Program-made: the position numbers and the translations under genes | Origin: Tamarix chinensis | Taxonomy: Eukaryota > Streptophyta > Magnoliopsida > Caryophyllales > Tamaricaceae | Assembly: GCA_030549775.1 (NCBI GenBank) | Contig: CM060173.1 | Span: forward strand, 2,294,001-2,358,000 | Reading direction: 5' to 3' | DNA length: 64,000 nt | The notes under the pieces: model-generated | The model's input: only the letters and a program-made list of their open reading frames with translations | The model's database searches: none | Told to the model about the DNA's origin: nothing | In this document: piece by piece, positions 11,381-23,159 of the stretch | How positions within the stretch are numbered: position 1 is the first letter of the stretch | How the letters are laid out: every line of letters begins with the position of its first letter

Positions 11381-13950
11381 CCCATTTTTTTCCACCCATA
11401 AATCATTAAGATACTTAGGTCAACTCACATCTCTTGGTCAACTTCTTTCTCCATCCTCATTTTTCATCCTTTTCCCCCGCAGAAATCATATCAACGTCCT
11501 CACATGCATGTCTTACAGGGTCACAACACATATTATCATACATAAATAATACACATGCCATACAAAACATACTTCAACTCCACGTCATATCATATACGAC
11601 ATAATTAATGATCATAAACATAGAATGCATAGCATATGAAGCACATAATGCATATAAGCATACGATGGGCTTAGTAAACCCTTACCTAAAATGTCACTGG
11701 TCTTGGAGCACGCTCCTATATTACTTGAGAGCTTTGATTGGGCTCACCTACTATGGGAAAATACTAGGATTAGGTTTTCTCTTAAGAATTCTATTATTTC
11801 TAACTTATCCCAAGACCTTATTTTTAATTAAAAATTATTATACTAGAATTGACTCTACAAAATACTAGTAGAATATTAATAATAAAACTAATGCCGTTCA
11901 AAATAAAAAGGTGATATAAGGGTTTCTACCCTTCACCAAATTAATATTAGTAAAGATATAGTATTAATAATAATAATAATTCTAATAACAACCAATTATG
12001 ATAAATGAAGATAATATTAAGAATAATAATAATAACAACAATAACAATAACATATAAGCTTTAAAATTTAAAGTGGGGTTTCGACCCTACTTATAACTAA
12101 TGACTTACTATTTATTAATATTAATAATAAAATTAATAACATATATAATAATATTGAAATAATAAGGATAATGATAATATTATTATTAATGGTTATAAGA
12201 ACAATAGAAATAATAATACTAAAATACATAAGTGCGAATGTTAATACAAAATTAGGGCCTAAGATTTTTCAGAATAATAAATAAAATGTTAATAATAATT
12301 ATTCTAATAATTTTAATATTATTAATAATAAGAAGAATGATAATAAACATATAATAATTCAATTAATAACTTAAAATTCGAAACGAACAATAAAATTATT
12401 TTATGACCACTCTCTACCTTGCAAGTACAATTCAGTAAAAAATTTATATCAAATAATAATAATATTAATAGCAAGGAAATAATTATTATATTCGAATAGT
12501 TACTAATAAATAAAATAAAATAGAATAATTTACAATAAATAGTAAATAATGACTAAGGAGGTCTAGGGTTTCACCTTAAGTCGGCGGAAATGGGCGGCAC
12601 CGGTGGTGGTGCACGGAGGCGGCGGCGAACAGTGGTTTAAGGTTTCGGGGTAAAATTCTAGCGAAATGAGCAGCCAACTTTGCACGGTTATGGAGGCCCG
12701 TACAAGAAGAATCGAAGGTTGAAAATGGTTTGGTTAACTAGAGGGCGTTACAGGGAAGAATTTGGGATGTGGCGGTGGCGCTGAGGTTGGCTAACGGTGG
12801 TGGAATACGCGTCTGAAGTTGTAGTGGCCGGCAACTCGGGCTTAGGGTCTCGAGGAAGAAAAACTCCAAAAACTCCTATAATAAGGCTATTTATAGATGG
12901 TAGATGGGATAATAGGGTTTTAGGGGTCGGCAGGAACGTATTAGGTGTGAGAATTTGGGTGGCCGGTGGCAGTAATTGATCTGCCATCATTTGGGTTGCT
13001 TCAGATTTTCGCGAGGCTGGGGAGAAGAAACGGGCGAAATATAATGGACAATATTTATGCCAATTTATTCCTTGAGAAAGAGGAATACAATGAGCCAAGA
13101 AACGGCCGGTCAAAGGTCTCGTGGCCGGAGATGCCATTGACAAGGTTGAAAGGTTGCAACACAACGACGGAGGAGGACGAAGGAAGAAGGAAGAAGAAAG
13201 GGAGGTCGGCCGGTCGGCCGGGAAAGAAAAGAAAAGGGGAGAACCGGGCGGTTCATGCGTGGGTTAAAGGCGTTTAAATGGAACGACGCGTCTAGGGGCA
13301 AAACAAACATAAAACGTGGCGCTGGGGGAAGGGGCGCAGGAGTCGGCCGCGTGGGCTGCGCCACGCCGAAGGAAGAAGGAGAAAGGAGAAGTGGGCCGCG
13401 TGAGAGGCAGCCCAAACGGGGAAAAGAGGAGGAAAAAGAAAAAAAAAAAGAAAAGAAAAAAAGGGAAAGAAAAAGGAAGAAGAAAAGGAAAAAGAAGAAG
13501 GGAAAAAGGAAAATAATAATATTGGGTATTTAAATTAATTTAAATATATTATATATTTAAAAATAATAATATTTAAATAAAATAAAATTTAAATCACTTT
13601 TTAGGCTAAATTAGGATTTTTGTAAGATTTTTCATAAATTATATATTAATTATTAAAACACCCTAATTTTCTCCAATTAAATTATTTATAAATTTAATAT
13701 TAATTTGGAACTATTTCCTCCTTTTTATTTTTAATAAAATAATTTATTTAGTTAATTTATAAAATAAAATCCTTAATTTAGCTAAAATACCTAAATTTCT
13801 CCTAAGTAAAATACTTATAGATTTATTCTTGATTTGCCCTAATTAATTTTCTTTTATTTTAAATAAAGTAATATACTTAATTAACTTTTATAATAAAACC
13901 TCATTTAAATATAATATTTAAAATTAGAATTTTCGGGGCATTTCACTTCT

Positions 13951-14965
13951 CCTTTATCAAATTACCAGATTACCCCTGGTTGGTTAAATTACCAAATTAC
14001 CCTTTTATATGATCATAATTACCATACTACCCTTCTCCATCATCAAATTTACCAAATTACCCCTTGGTCATTTAGATTACCAAATTGCCCTTCTTAATTG
14101 TCATGATTACCAAACTACCTTATTCCATTATTAAAATTACCAAAATACCTTCTATTCGGTCAAATTACCAAATTACCCCTCACATTTATCATCTTTACCA
14201 TTTTACCCTTCTCCATTATTAAATTATCAAATTACCCTTTAGTTATTTAAATTATTATTTTTCCCTTCTCAATTATTATAACTACTAAGTTACTCCTTTC
14301 CATCTTCCACTTTTATCCCTCTTATTCACAAAATTACTATTTTACCCCTTTACTTCTAAATTTACCATTTTACCCCCTTAACTTTCAAAAATTACCATAA
14401 CACCCCTTTCACTTATAAACTTATCATTTTGTCCTGGATTACGGAATTACCATTTGACCACTTTTAAATTCCAAAATTTCCATTTGCCCTCTAATTACGA
14501 AATTACTATTTCACCCCTTTATTATAAGATTACCATTTTACCCTTTTATTATAAAATCATCATTTTGCCCTTTTATTAGAGAATTACCATTTTGCCATTT
14601 TATCATATAACTACCATCTTGCTCTTTTATTATAAAATTACCATTTTACCCTTGTATTACAAAATTACCAACTTGCTTTTTTTATTACAAAATTACCAAA
14701 TTGCCTTTTTAGTACAAAATTACCAATTTACCCTTTTATTACAAAATTACCAAATTGCCCTTTTATTACAAGATTACCAAATTACCCTTTTTATTACAAA
14801 ATTACCAAATTACCCTTTTATTACAAAATTAACAAGTTTCCCCTTTATTACAAAATTACCAATTTGCCCTTTCATTACAAAATTACCAAATTGCCCCTTT
14901 TATTACAAAATTACCAATTTGCCCTTTTACCTTTTATTACAAAATTACCAGATTAATCCTTCTAC
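13951..14965. repeat. ACCAAATTACCCTTTTATTAC minisatellite
   Basis: Dozens of imperfect units of about 27-45 bases are built from AAATTACCAAATTRCCC plus TTTTATTACA. They continue the array at 9,050-9,155, from which they are separated only by the nested LTR. The inverted counterpart in the host LTR is at 18,985-19,690 and 20,403-20,720. An open frame of 148 codons crosses it, but it is only the translation of the repeat. Confidence 0.85.
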
Positions 14966-17900
14966 TTACAAATTTACCATCTTACCCCTTATTAATCCAC
15001 TTATATTAAATTGTTATTATTACTACATAAAATATTAATATTAACACCTTATCCCCAACTCTTGTAATTAATACAATACTTATTAGCACCCATATATATA
15101 TTAGGCCATATTCTTTTACAAGGTACATTAATAAAATCCCCTAAGGCTCACAAAACATTAATCATGCATTAAGATCACAATAGCATAATACAACATGGAT
15201 AATACTTAACATTTTCATTAATAACTAACTTTTACCTTAAACAATATCTCCAAACATAGCACATAATCTATCATACTTCCTTTTTATCAATCAACACAAG
15301 AAAACATATATAATATATTAACAACATATATCAAGCATAATACACATTAAAAATTCCTAATGTGTTAACATACGTTAACCCATGAGTTTAAGCGGGATTT
15401 AACGATTACCTCGATTCCCGCAAAAACGAACCTTACAAGTATTCCGATTAAAGGTTCAAGCTTGATTTATCAAAACCAATACCTTAAAATTATTAAACAA
15501 TTAGATTAAGAAATGCAGAAACTCATGGTGCATTAGCAGCATGAGCTGGATGCAAAGAAATGAAAAGAAGGGGCTCAAAGGTGGTGAAAATAGGGAAAAG
15601 TGAGCATTTTCGGGTTGATGGTTTGGGGTTAGGAAAGAAGGGAGGATTTAGGGCAAGGGAAGGGTTCAGAGGTGGAGAGGGGGTGTAAGTGGTGGTTGGG
15701 GAAGGGTTGAAGGCGGCGGAGGCGGCAACAGCGAGGTTGTGAAGGTGGCAGTCGAAGTGGGTGCCGAGATGGGGGGCTGGTGAGGAAGGAAAATGGGGAG
15801 GGAAAACAAGGGCCTGCAGATGGTGTTTTCGGCCAAAGGAGCATTGGGGGTGGTAGAGGGGGTTGTATGGATTATTGTGGTGGCTTAGGTGGCGGCATAG
15901 GCGGCGGAACGGCAGAGGATCGGGGCTGCACAGGGTGGTTGCCAAGAAGGTATGGAAGGGGAGAGAAAAAGAAGAGAGGAGGAAGAATGGGCTGTGAGGT
16001 GGCTTGATGGAGACTGTGATGGCTTGAGGGTGAGGTAGAGGGTGGCAGGAGGTGGTGCAGGTGGTGGTTGAGGCGGAGGCAGCGGCGGAGATGGGTGGTA
16101 TAACCAAAAACAGGGGAGAGGGGAGGAGAAGAAAGGGAGAAAAGGAGAGGCTCGGGTAAGGCATAGGACTCGAAAAAAAAAACGCAGAGTGAGCATAGAA
16201 GGAGAATAAATAGGAGAGGAAGAGAAGGGAAGGGATAGGGGCCCGAGGGGTGGTTGTAGGTGGTAGGGAAATGGGTGTTGCAGGGAGGGGGAGAGGGGGT
16301 ATGGCAATGGCAGGGAGAGGGAGAGGGAGACCGGGATGGGCAGAGAAAACGATGCTAGGGAGAGAGAGAGAGAGAGGGAGAGACAAGGGAGTCAACGGGG
16401 GAGAGGGAGCTGCAGGTTGGGCGGCAAAAATGGTGGAGGGTGGCTGGGATTATTGCCGGTGATGGAGGAAGAAGAAAGAAAGAAGAAGAAGAAAGGGTTG
16501 GGGGTGCTGGGCGAGACGGGTGGACCGGCCAAAGGAAAGAAAAAAAAGAGCGGGCCGGTCGAGGAAGAAGGAAAAGAAAGAAGGCGGTCGGGCTACGGAG
16601 GAAAGGCAGGGGAGGAGGAATGGGCCAGTGGCCCAGCGTAGGAGAGGGGGTAAGGGCAGCCGAAGCAGGTCGATGGCCCAAAGAAGAAAAAGAAAGAGAA
16701 AGAAAGAGAAAAAGGAGAAAAGAAGGAAAAAGGGGAAAAAGGAAAAAGAAAGGGAAAATGGGATAAATAATTTAATTGATAAAATAATAAAATAGAATAA
16801 TTTTGGGTAACAAATTGATTTAATAATTTAATTTAAGATAATTAAAATATAAAGGTTAAAAATGATAGTTTTTTGTAAAATAAGGGTTTAAAATTTTATT
16901 TAAATAATAAGAGTATAATAAAATAACAAAATATTTAATTTAATTTATTAAATATTTATACCCAATTTTATTTGCTCAAAAATCCATTAAATTAAATGAA
17001 TTTAAAGGCTAATTTATTCCAAATAAAATGTATTTATTAAAATATAAGCTTTTAAAATTTCGGGGGATTACAATACCATTTTTCCTTTTCTTTTTCCATT
17101 TTTTCCCTTTTTCCTTCTCCTTTTTCTTCCTTTTCTTTCTTTTTCTTTTTCTTTGGGCCATCGGCTGGCTGGTCTGCCCTTCCCTCAGGTGCGTTGGGTC
17201 GCCGGCTCGTCTCTCCCCCTCCTCCCTCCTTTATTTTTTCCTTTCCCCGACCCGACTCCCCTTTTCTTCTCCCGCGCGAGCCCGACCCGCCTCCCTTCCT
17301 TCCTTCCTTTCTTCCTCGACCTGGCCGGCCCGCTTCTTTTTCCTTCAGCTGCCTGTCATGCCTAGCTCCCCCTCCCCTTTCTTCTTCTTCTTCTTCTTTC
17401 TTTCTACTTCCCCTTTCCCCAACAAAATTCCTGACCCCTGCCATATCTGCCACCCCACCTGAACTCCCTCTCCCCTATTGATTCCCTTATCTTCCTCTCT
17501 CTCCCTCTCGATGTTTTCCTACCATAGTGGCCCCACCATCTCTCCCTCTCCCTCTCCCTGCCACTGCCATACTTCTCTTCTCCTCCCTCTCCCTGTAACC
17601 CCCCATTCCCCTACCACCCTACCACCACCTCTCGAGCTCCCTATCCCCTCCTCAATTTCTCTTCTTTTTCTTCCCCCTTCCCTGTCTCGTTCTGTATTTT
17701 TTTCGAACTCCCATGCCTTACCCGAGTCTCTTTTCTCTCCCTTTCTCCTCCTTCCCTCACCCTCCCTATTTTACTTTGCCGCCACCGCTCCGCCGCTTCC
17801 GCTGCCTCAACAACCACTTGCACCACCCCTTGCCACCCTCTACCTCACCCTTGATCGATCACAACACCCATTGAGCCACCCCTTAGCCTCCTCCTTCCTC

Positions 17901-19698
17901 CTCTCTTCTTTTTCTCTTCTTTCCATCCCTTCTCGACAACCACCCTGCACCGCCCTTCTCCGCCGCCTCTGCCGCCACTTGAGCCACCACAATAACCCCT
18001 GCAACCCCCTCTACCACCCCCAATCCTCCTTTACCCGAAACCTCCACCCGAAAGCCTTTATTCTCCCTCTCCCTTTTCCTTCCTCATCAGCCCCCATCTC
18101 GACCCCTCCTCAGCCACCACCTTCGTAGCCTCACTGCCGCTACTTCCATCGCCCTTAGCCGCCGTCAACCCATCCCCGACCACCACCTATACCCCCTCTC
18201 CACCTCTACACCCTTCCCTTACCCTAAATCCTCCCCAACCACCTTGTTTCCTAGCCCCAAACCACCAACCTGAAAATAACCCACTCCTCATATTTTCACC
18301 ACCTTCAAGTCCCCTCCTCCTCATTTCTTTGCATATAGCTCATGTAGCATAAGTTTCTGCATTTCTTGATTTAGTTTTTTAATAATTTTAAGGTATAATC
18401 ATATTTTAAGTTAATTATTTTATTAATTAAGTGTTATAAAGTCTTGTATTTGGTTTTCCCTTATTTCTAATATAATTAATCTTGATATTATTTTTAGGTA
18501 TTGGTTTTGATAATCAAAGCTTGAACCTTAAACCAGAATATCGGTAAGGTTTGTTTTTGCGGGACTCAAGGTAACCGTTCAATCCCACTTAAACGTATGG
18601 ATTAACGCATGTTAGCACATTAGGATTTTTAATATGTTATTATGCTTAATATATATTGTGTAATATCATATGCGTAGTTTCTTGTGATGTTGGATGAAAA
18701 GAAGCATGTTAGGTTTTTATGGAAATATTGTTTAAGGTAAGAATTTGGTTGTTAATGAAAGTGTTAAGTATTATCCATGTTGTATTATGGTATGGTGATC
18801 TTTAATGCATGGTTAATATTTTGTGAGCCTTAGGGGTATTTTAGTAATGTATCTTGTACAAGAATATGACCATATATATATATATGGGTGTTAATAAGTA
18901 TTATATTAATTATAAGAGTTGTGGATGAGCTGTTAATATTAATATTTTATGTAGTAATAATAATAATTTAATACAAGTGGTATACTAAGGGGAAAAATGG
19001 TAACTTTGAATTGAAAAGGGTATTATGGTAATTTTGGAGGCAAGGGCAAAGTGGTAATTTTGTAATAAAAGGGTAAAATGGTAATTTTGGAATTAAAAGA
19101 TAAAATGGTAATTTTGGAGATAAAGGATATTATGGTAATTTTGGAGGCAAGGGCAAAGTGGTAATTTTGTAATTGAAGAGTAAAATGATAATTTATAAGT
19201 GAAAAGGGTAAGGTGGTAATTCGTAAATAAAAAGGGGTAAATTGATAATTTTGGAAGTAAAAGGGCAAAATGGTAACTTGTGGACAAAAGGGATAAAAGT
19301 GAAAATTGGAAAGGAGTAACTTGGTAATTATAATAATTAAGAAGGGTACAATGATAATTTAATAAAAGAGAAGGGTAAAATAATAATTTAATAATGGATA
19401 AGGATAAAATGGTAAATATGGTAAATGTGAAGGACAATTTGGTAATTTAAATAACTACAGGGTAATTTGGTAAATTCGATAATAGAGAAGGGTAGTTGGG
19501 TAATTATGATCATATAAAAGGGTAATTTGGTAATTTAACCAACTAGAGAGTAATTTGGTAACTTTGATAATGGAGTAGGATAGTTTGATAATTATGATAA
19601 TAGAGAAGGGCAATTTGGTAATTTAAATAACTAAAGGGTAATTTGGTAAATTTGATAACAGAGAAGGGTAGTTTAGTAATTACGACCATATATTGGTA
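13951..19698. repeat. Large inverted repeat formed by two opposed LTR copies
   Basis: The left arm 13,951-16,775 (minus-strand LTR) and right arm 17,078-19,698 (plus-strand host LTR) are diverged inverted copies. Example pairs are ATGCAGAAACTCATG at 15,512 against the reverse complement near 18,345, and TTTTTGCGGGACTCAAGGTAA at 18,552 against 15,405-15,430 inverted. The spacer is the roughly 300-base AT-rich LTR 5' end. The arms carry opposite strand bias: GA-rich on the left and CT-rich on the right. Confidence 0.8.
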
Positions 19699-20720
19699 TT
19701 GTGGATCGATACCAATTCGGAAAAATAAGATCTCATTAGAATAAATTAGAACACACAAGAATTGAGAAGAGAAGAACACTCAATAACACAGATTGGGAAA
19801 ATAGATGATCTTATTGATGTGAAGTAATTGTGATTACAAAGAATCAAATAAATTCTAACATAAATCACTCAATTCATCAAGGAATTACAAGAGAACTCAA
19901 TAGGAGAAGAAGACGGCATTTGCTCTTCAATTAGGGTTCTAATCGCATGGTATTTAACTATACGAAACTGTCATTAGCGAAAACTAAGGCGGAGCGAAAA
20001 AAACCAAAAAACATGGACCGTGTTAATAAACACGGTACCCCCGTGTTTATTTTCTATCTCTCGGCCTCTCACGGAAACAGAACACATTTTCCTGATGAAA
20101 AAACACGGATCGTGTTTCATAAACACGGGCCCCCTGTGTTTCTTTACAACTTTGATAGTATTTAGTATTTCAGCCACAACTTCTTCATCTGACCACTAAT
20201 TGAGCTGATTCTTGATGCGTTGGAAAGCTAACAGAAAGATATTCAACTTTTATGTTCATTACATTTCCAAATTATAATTTCCTCAAGGTACAATATTTAC
20301 ATCTTTCCAGAATAGCTCATAATTCTACTCCAAATTCCTCTAAAATACTTCACACACCAATCCAAGCTATTCTACACACCAAATACGAGTCACAAGCTCA
20401 CAATTGGTAATTTAACAAACCATAGGGTAATTTGGTAATTTTGATAATGGGGAGGGTAGTTTGGTAATTGATATTATAGGACGGTAATTTGGTAATTAAT
20501 GAAATAAAGGGATAATTTGGTAATTAGGTTAATGAGGAAGGGTAATTTGGTAATTTGACCAACTCAAGGGCAATTTATTAATTACAATAAAGGAAAAAGG
20601 GCAAAGTGGTAATCTAACCAACCAAATGGAAAATATATTAAGTGTAACAATTATGAAGGGGGATTTGGTAATTTGACCAACTTAAGGGCAATTTATTAAT
20701 TATAATAAAGGAAAAAGGGA
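18985..20720. repeat. GGTAATTTTGTAATAAAAGGG minisatellite (inverse of 13,951 array)
   Basis: Imperfect units of GGTAATTT(T/G)G plus an AT-rich tail and AAGGGYAAA run from 18,985 to 19,690 and from 20,403 to 20,720, interrupted by the 704-bp insertion. Near the right end a segment of about 80 bases (GACCAACTCAAGGGCAATTT..., around 20,555) is repeated at around 20,680, a local duplication. Confidence 0.8.
19699..20402. mobile_element. 704-bp insertion in the minisatellite, class unassigned
   Basis: The repeat array breaks at this segment and resumes after it. Flanking copies of ATTGGTA lie at 19,692-19,698 and 20,403-20,409. The termini are TTGTGGATCG and AGCTCACA, a short imperfect inverted pair (TTGTG/CACA). 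Inside are the palindromic words AACACGG..CCGTGTT (20,020-20,150). It could be a solo LTR of a copia-type element or a non-autonomous DNA transposon. The TSD length (about 7) does not settle it. Confidence 0.6.
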
Positions 20721-20929
20721 AAAGGGGTACCTTTGCATCCCTGGGTTGATAGTTGAAGGGTACTGAGTAGCTTTTATGCATCAGTGCGACCAGTGTACCT
20801 TTGTATCCCAGGATCTTGATCTCCATATCGAGGCAAATAAATGGAATTGATGTGCTAATTAAAAAAGGAAAAACACTAATCGTTAAGGTGAAAGATTAAT
20901 GAGTCGGGCCCAGTTGAATTATGTTACGA

Positions 20930-21200
20930 GTACCAATCCACCAGACATAATAGTGGCCAGGATGTTTTGCCCTGGATTATGTTTATGAGTACCAATCCAC
21001 CGGATATAATGGTGGCCCGGGATGTGTTGCCCTGGATGATGTATATTTGTATTCCAATCAACCGGACAGAATGGGGGGGTCCCGAGCTCAATAAATTTGA
21101 TTTGGCTATGAATAAATTATGGAAAAATATTAATCACTTATAGTGGAATACCATGTTAGTCAGGGCCAGACCGGTCCATGGGCGAATAATAGTGGGGTTC
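20930..21200. repeat. ACCAATCCACCGGATATAATGG minisatellite
   Basis: Three to four units contain GAGTACCAATCCACC, GGAYATAATRGTGGCC and GGGATGTKTTGCCCTGG. This is the reverse-strand counterpart of the CACTATT array at 8,370-8,715, in the host LTR. Confidence 0.75.
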
Positions 21201-21560
21201 CCACACCCACATGAATAATTATAATCCAATATGATTGATAATGATGGACTAAGGGATTAAGGCCCAGAAGTATCTATTGTTCTCTATGGCCTATTAATAT
21301 CTGGTTGATTTGTTAAGTATGTGGTTGTATAAATGTGGACATTCAGTATGTACCTTTCATTAAGTATGTATGTAGTATTATGTCTTGCATTGCGAGCCTA
21401 CTGTTAAGCGTGATTTAAAGGGTTACTTAGTACCGTAGTACTGAAGGGTTCCATTCGTGGGGCCCCTGCCTATTCAATGGGCAGTGTCCCTTGTACGTCG
21501 TCCTCAAGTGCTATTCAAGTGGACTCTCAGGAAAGAGCATAAGGAACTATCTGATAATCC

Positions 21561-23159
21561 CTAAGTATAATTACTTGGGATTAATATTAGATTAAGTTAA
21601 AACATAATGTATCTAGAGTAAATATTATAATTATGTTAATATTTTAGATTAAGGAATTAAGGTAACACAAAAATGTTGATTTTTTGAGATTAGAATTGGG
21701 TTAAGGTATTAATTAGTTGGGATTTATATTAGATAATATTTCATGGCATTATAGTAGGTGTTTTAGCTTAGGTGAGTTGTCTCCTACAAAGGACGATGAT
21801 CATATTGAAAACACCTTTATCTGTTTGTCATTCTTTAGTCTTATTTCTTGTGGTGACATGATTAATTTTATAAAAGGGGAAGTCAAAATTATTTTTGCTT
21901 AGTATAGATTTCAAACCAGTCAAAGAATAAGGTTTGAATATTTTCATTATGGACGAACTCATAGAATTTTGTTGGGATCTATTGGCAATTGTGTAGAGGG
22001 TTTTTAAAGAACCATGTTCTCAATTACGTTAATAAAATTGATGCTTCAAGGTTGGGATGTGTTTTCAAGGTTGTAAGGACCGTAAAAGTTATATTTGAAG
22101 AAGTGCATGTTAATATGAAATTCCTCCTTAATTTTGTTTGCTAAAATTGTTGATGGTGGCCAAGAAAGAGGAGAGTTAGTGTCTTCAAATCCTAAATTTT
22201 TAAAGAGAAGTTAGATGATTTCAAAACATTTATAGAAATTTGGGCATCTTGCTCCACGATTTTGATAGCATAATTTGTTCGGAACAAATCGAAGTTTGAG
22301 ATTTATTAAGTTTTTCATTTTTGTAAGTAAATAATTTTCAAATTCTCAATCAAACCTACTAAATTTTCAATAACATATGTTTCGTTGTGTACTACATTGC
22401 GTCTAGATTCTAGGGACAGACTATTAGAAGAGGAAGAGAGAGGAGTAGATCATGATAATGTATTTATAACTTTAATGAACATAAATGGATAATTCTTCCT
22501 AAAATAAGAGAAAAGGACATAGGTCTTACATAGGAGTGTATGTATAGATACAGGGTTCGAGAATATAAAATTGCTGATTATATATATATGGCCACATAAT
22601 AATAGCAGCTGCGATAAAATTTTTTGGGTCATAAATGGCTTATGAGACTAAAAATATAGTCACTATCAGGAAATGAATTATACCGGTGCATTTGCACCAA
22701 TATTGGGAATCACATCTTCGTTAATAGTCGCTCCAAGCTTAAATTTGAATCTATTCACCTTCCGGTTCCCACTACACTAGTGGTTAGGATGAATCAGAAT
22801 AGAGATAAATACTAAAAATTAATTTAGATAAAAAGAATAAATGTGAATAGAGTTAAATATTTTAAAATATTATTTGATTAATACTAATCTAAATTAGATA
22901 AATTGAGGCGAATGATTTAAAAATTATATTTAAATTAAAATGAATGTATAAAATTTAATTATAATTTTATACGTACTTCCGTTACCTGTAAAATTAAAAA
23001 TTAATAAAAATAAAATTAATCAAAATAAATATAAATAAAATTTTAACCTTAATTTACCTTATTAAATTTAATAAAATTATTTTTTTATTAATTCACGTTC
23101 GTTAACCTCTTTTACCTCACAATAAATGGGCCATAAAAGTCCTCGCGTCATGAACACCC
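21561..23159. other. Unassigned AT-rich DNA
   Basis: The break of the host LTR lies at the left edge. I see no conserved protein frame, no paired repeat ends and no RNA gene. Short frames of about 60 codons at 21,717-21,902 and 22,450-22,632 have no recognisable domain. Confidence 0.35.

Larger units (their letters stand above)
9161..13945 (-). mobile_element. Innermost solo LTR (4,785 bp) with TSD CTTCT
   Basis: The left end is TGTAACACCCCAAAATTC and the right end GAATTTTCGGGGCATTTCA, so the termini are imperfect inverted repeats of TG(T/A)AA..CCCC.AAAATT. Exact 5-bp repeats CTTCT lie at 9,156-9,160 and 13,946-13,950. The host's ACCAAATTACCC array runs straight across when the element is removed. 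Inside, in order, are the terminal boxes, a GTACGCTACGTATTGAG block (9,670), the CACTATT minisatellite, 30-40-bp tandem repeats, AT-rich DNA, a GC-rich segment (12,560-13,400) and an AG-rich run (13,400-13,510). There are no retroelement proteins. It is a different subfamily from the outer LTR, closer to the one at 59,425. Confidence 0.88.
7674..17072 (-). mobile_element. Nested solo LTR (about 4.6 kb) with TSD ATACC
   Basis: On the plus strand the left end is TGTAACACCCC and the right end GGGGGATTACA, a TG...CA pair flanked by exact 5-bp repeats ATACC. Removing the element nested at 9,161-13,945 and its TSD leaves about 4.6 kb that aligns in order, inverted, with the host LTR at 17,078-21,560: terminal boxes, CACTATT minisatellite, ACCAAATTACCC minisatellite, a block near 15,380-15,430 containing CGATTCCCGCAAAAACGAAC, GA-rich block (15,520-16,780) and AT-rich 5' segment. 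No gag or pol, primer-binding site or polypurine tract was seen, so this is a solo LTR of a Ty3/gypsy-like family. The clade is not determined. Confidence 0.85.
17078..21560 (+). mobile_element. Host LTR, right piece, 3' end truncated
   Basis: It continues the LTR started at 7,348. In order it holds the CT-rich block (17,078-18,260), the GGTTTTGATAATCAAAGC / TTTGCGGGACTCAAGGTAA block (18,500-18,570), the GGTAATTTTGTAATAAAAGG minisatellite, the CCACCGGATATAATGG minisatellite (20,930-21,200) and the GTACTGAAGGGTTCC / GGGGCCCCTGCC block (21,430-21,500). Similarity to the sibling LTR stops near 21,560, where about 370 bases including the GGTGTTACA end should follow, so the 3' end is lost or replaced. 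It is interrupted by an insertion at 19,699-20,402. Confidence 0.8.

Noticed and set aside
13255..13533. Lys/Arg-rich frames, basic-protein-like
   Set aside because: Translation of an AG-rich run inside the innermost LTR.
14592..15038. 148-codon frame with repeated LLQNYQ-like units, resembling a repeat protein
   Set aside because: Only the translation of the AAATTACC minisatellite; the unit length is not constant and indels shift frame.
15523..16395. 290-codon Pro/Ser/Leu-rich open frame on the minus strand
   Set aside because: It lies in the GA-rich block of an LTR. Composition is low-complexity, overlapping frames are also open on both strands, and the sibling LTR does not keep the frame.
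17478..18128. 216-codon open frame in the CT-rich block
   Set aside because: It is the mirror of the case above in the inverted LTR copy; openness is a result of few stop codons in C/T-rich DNA.
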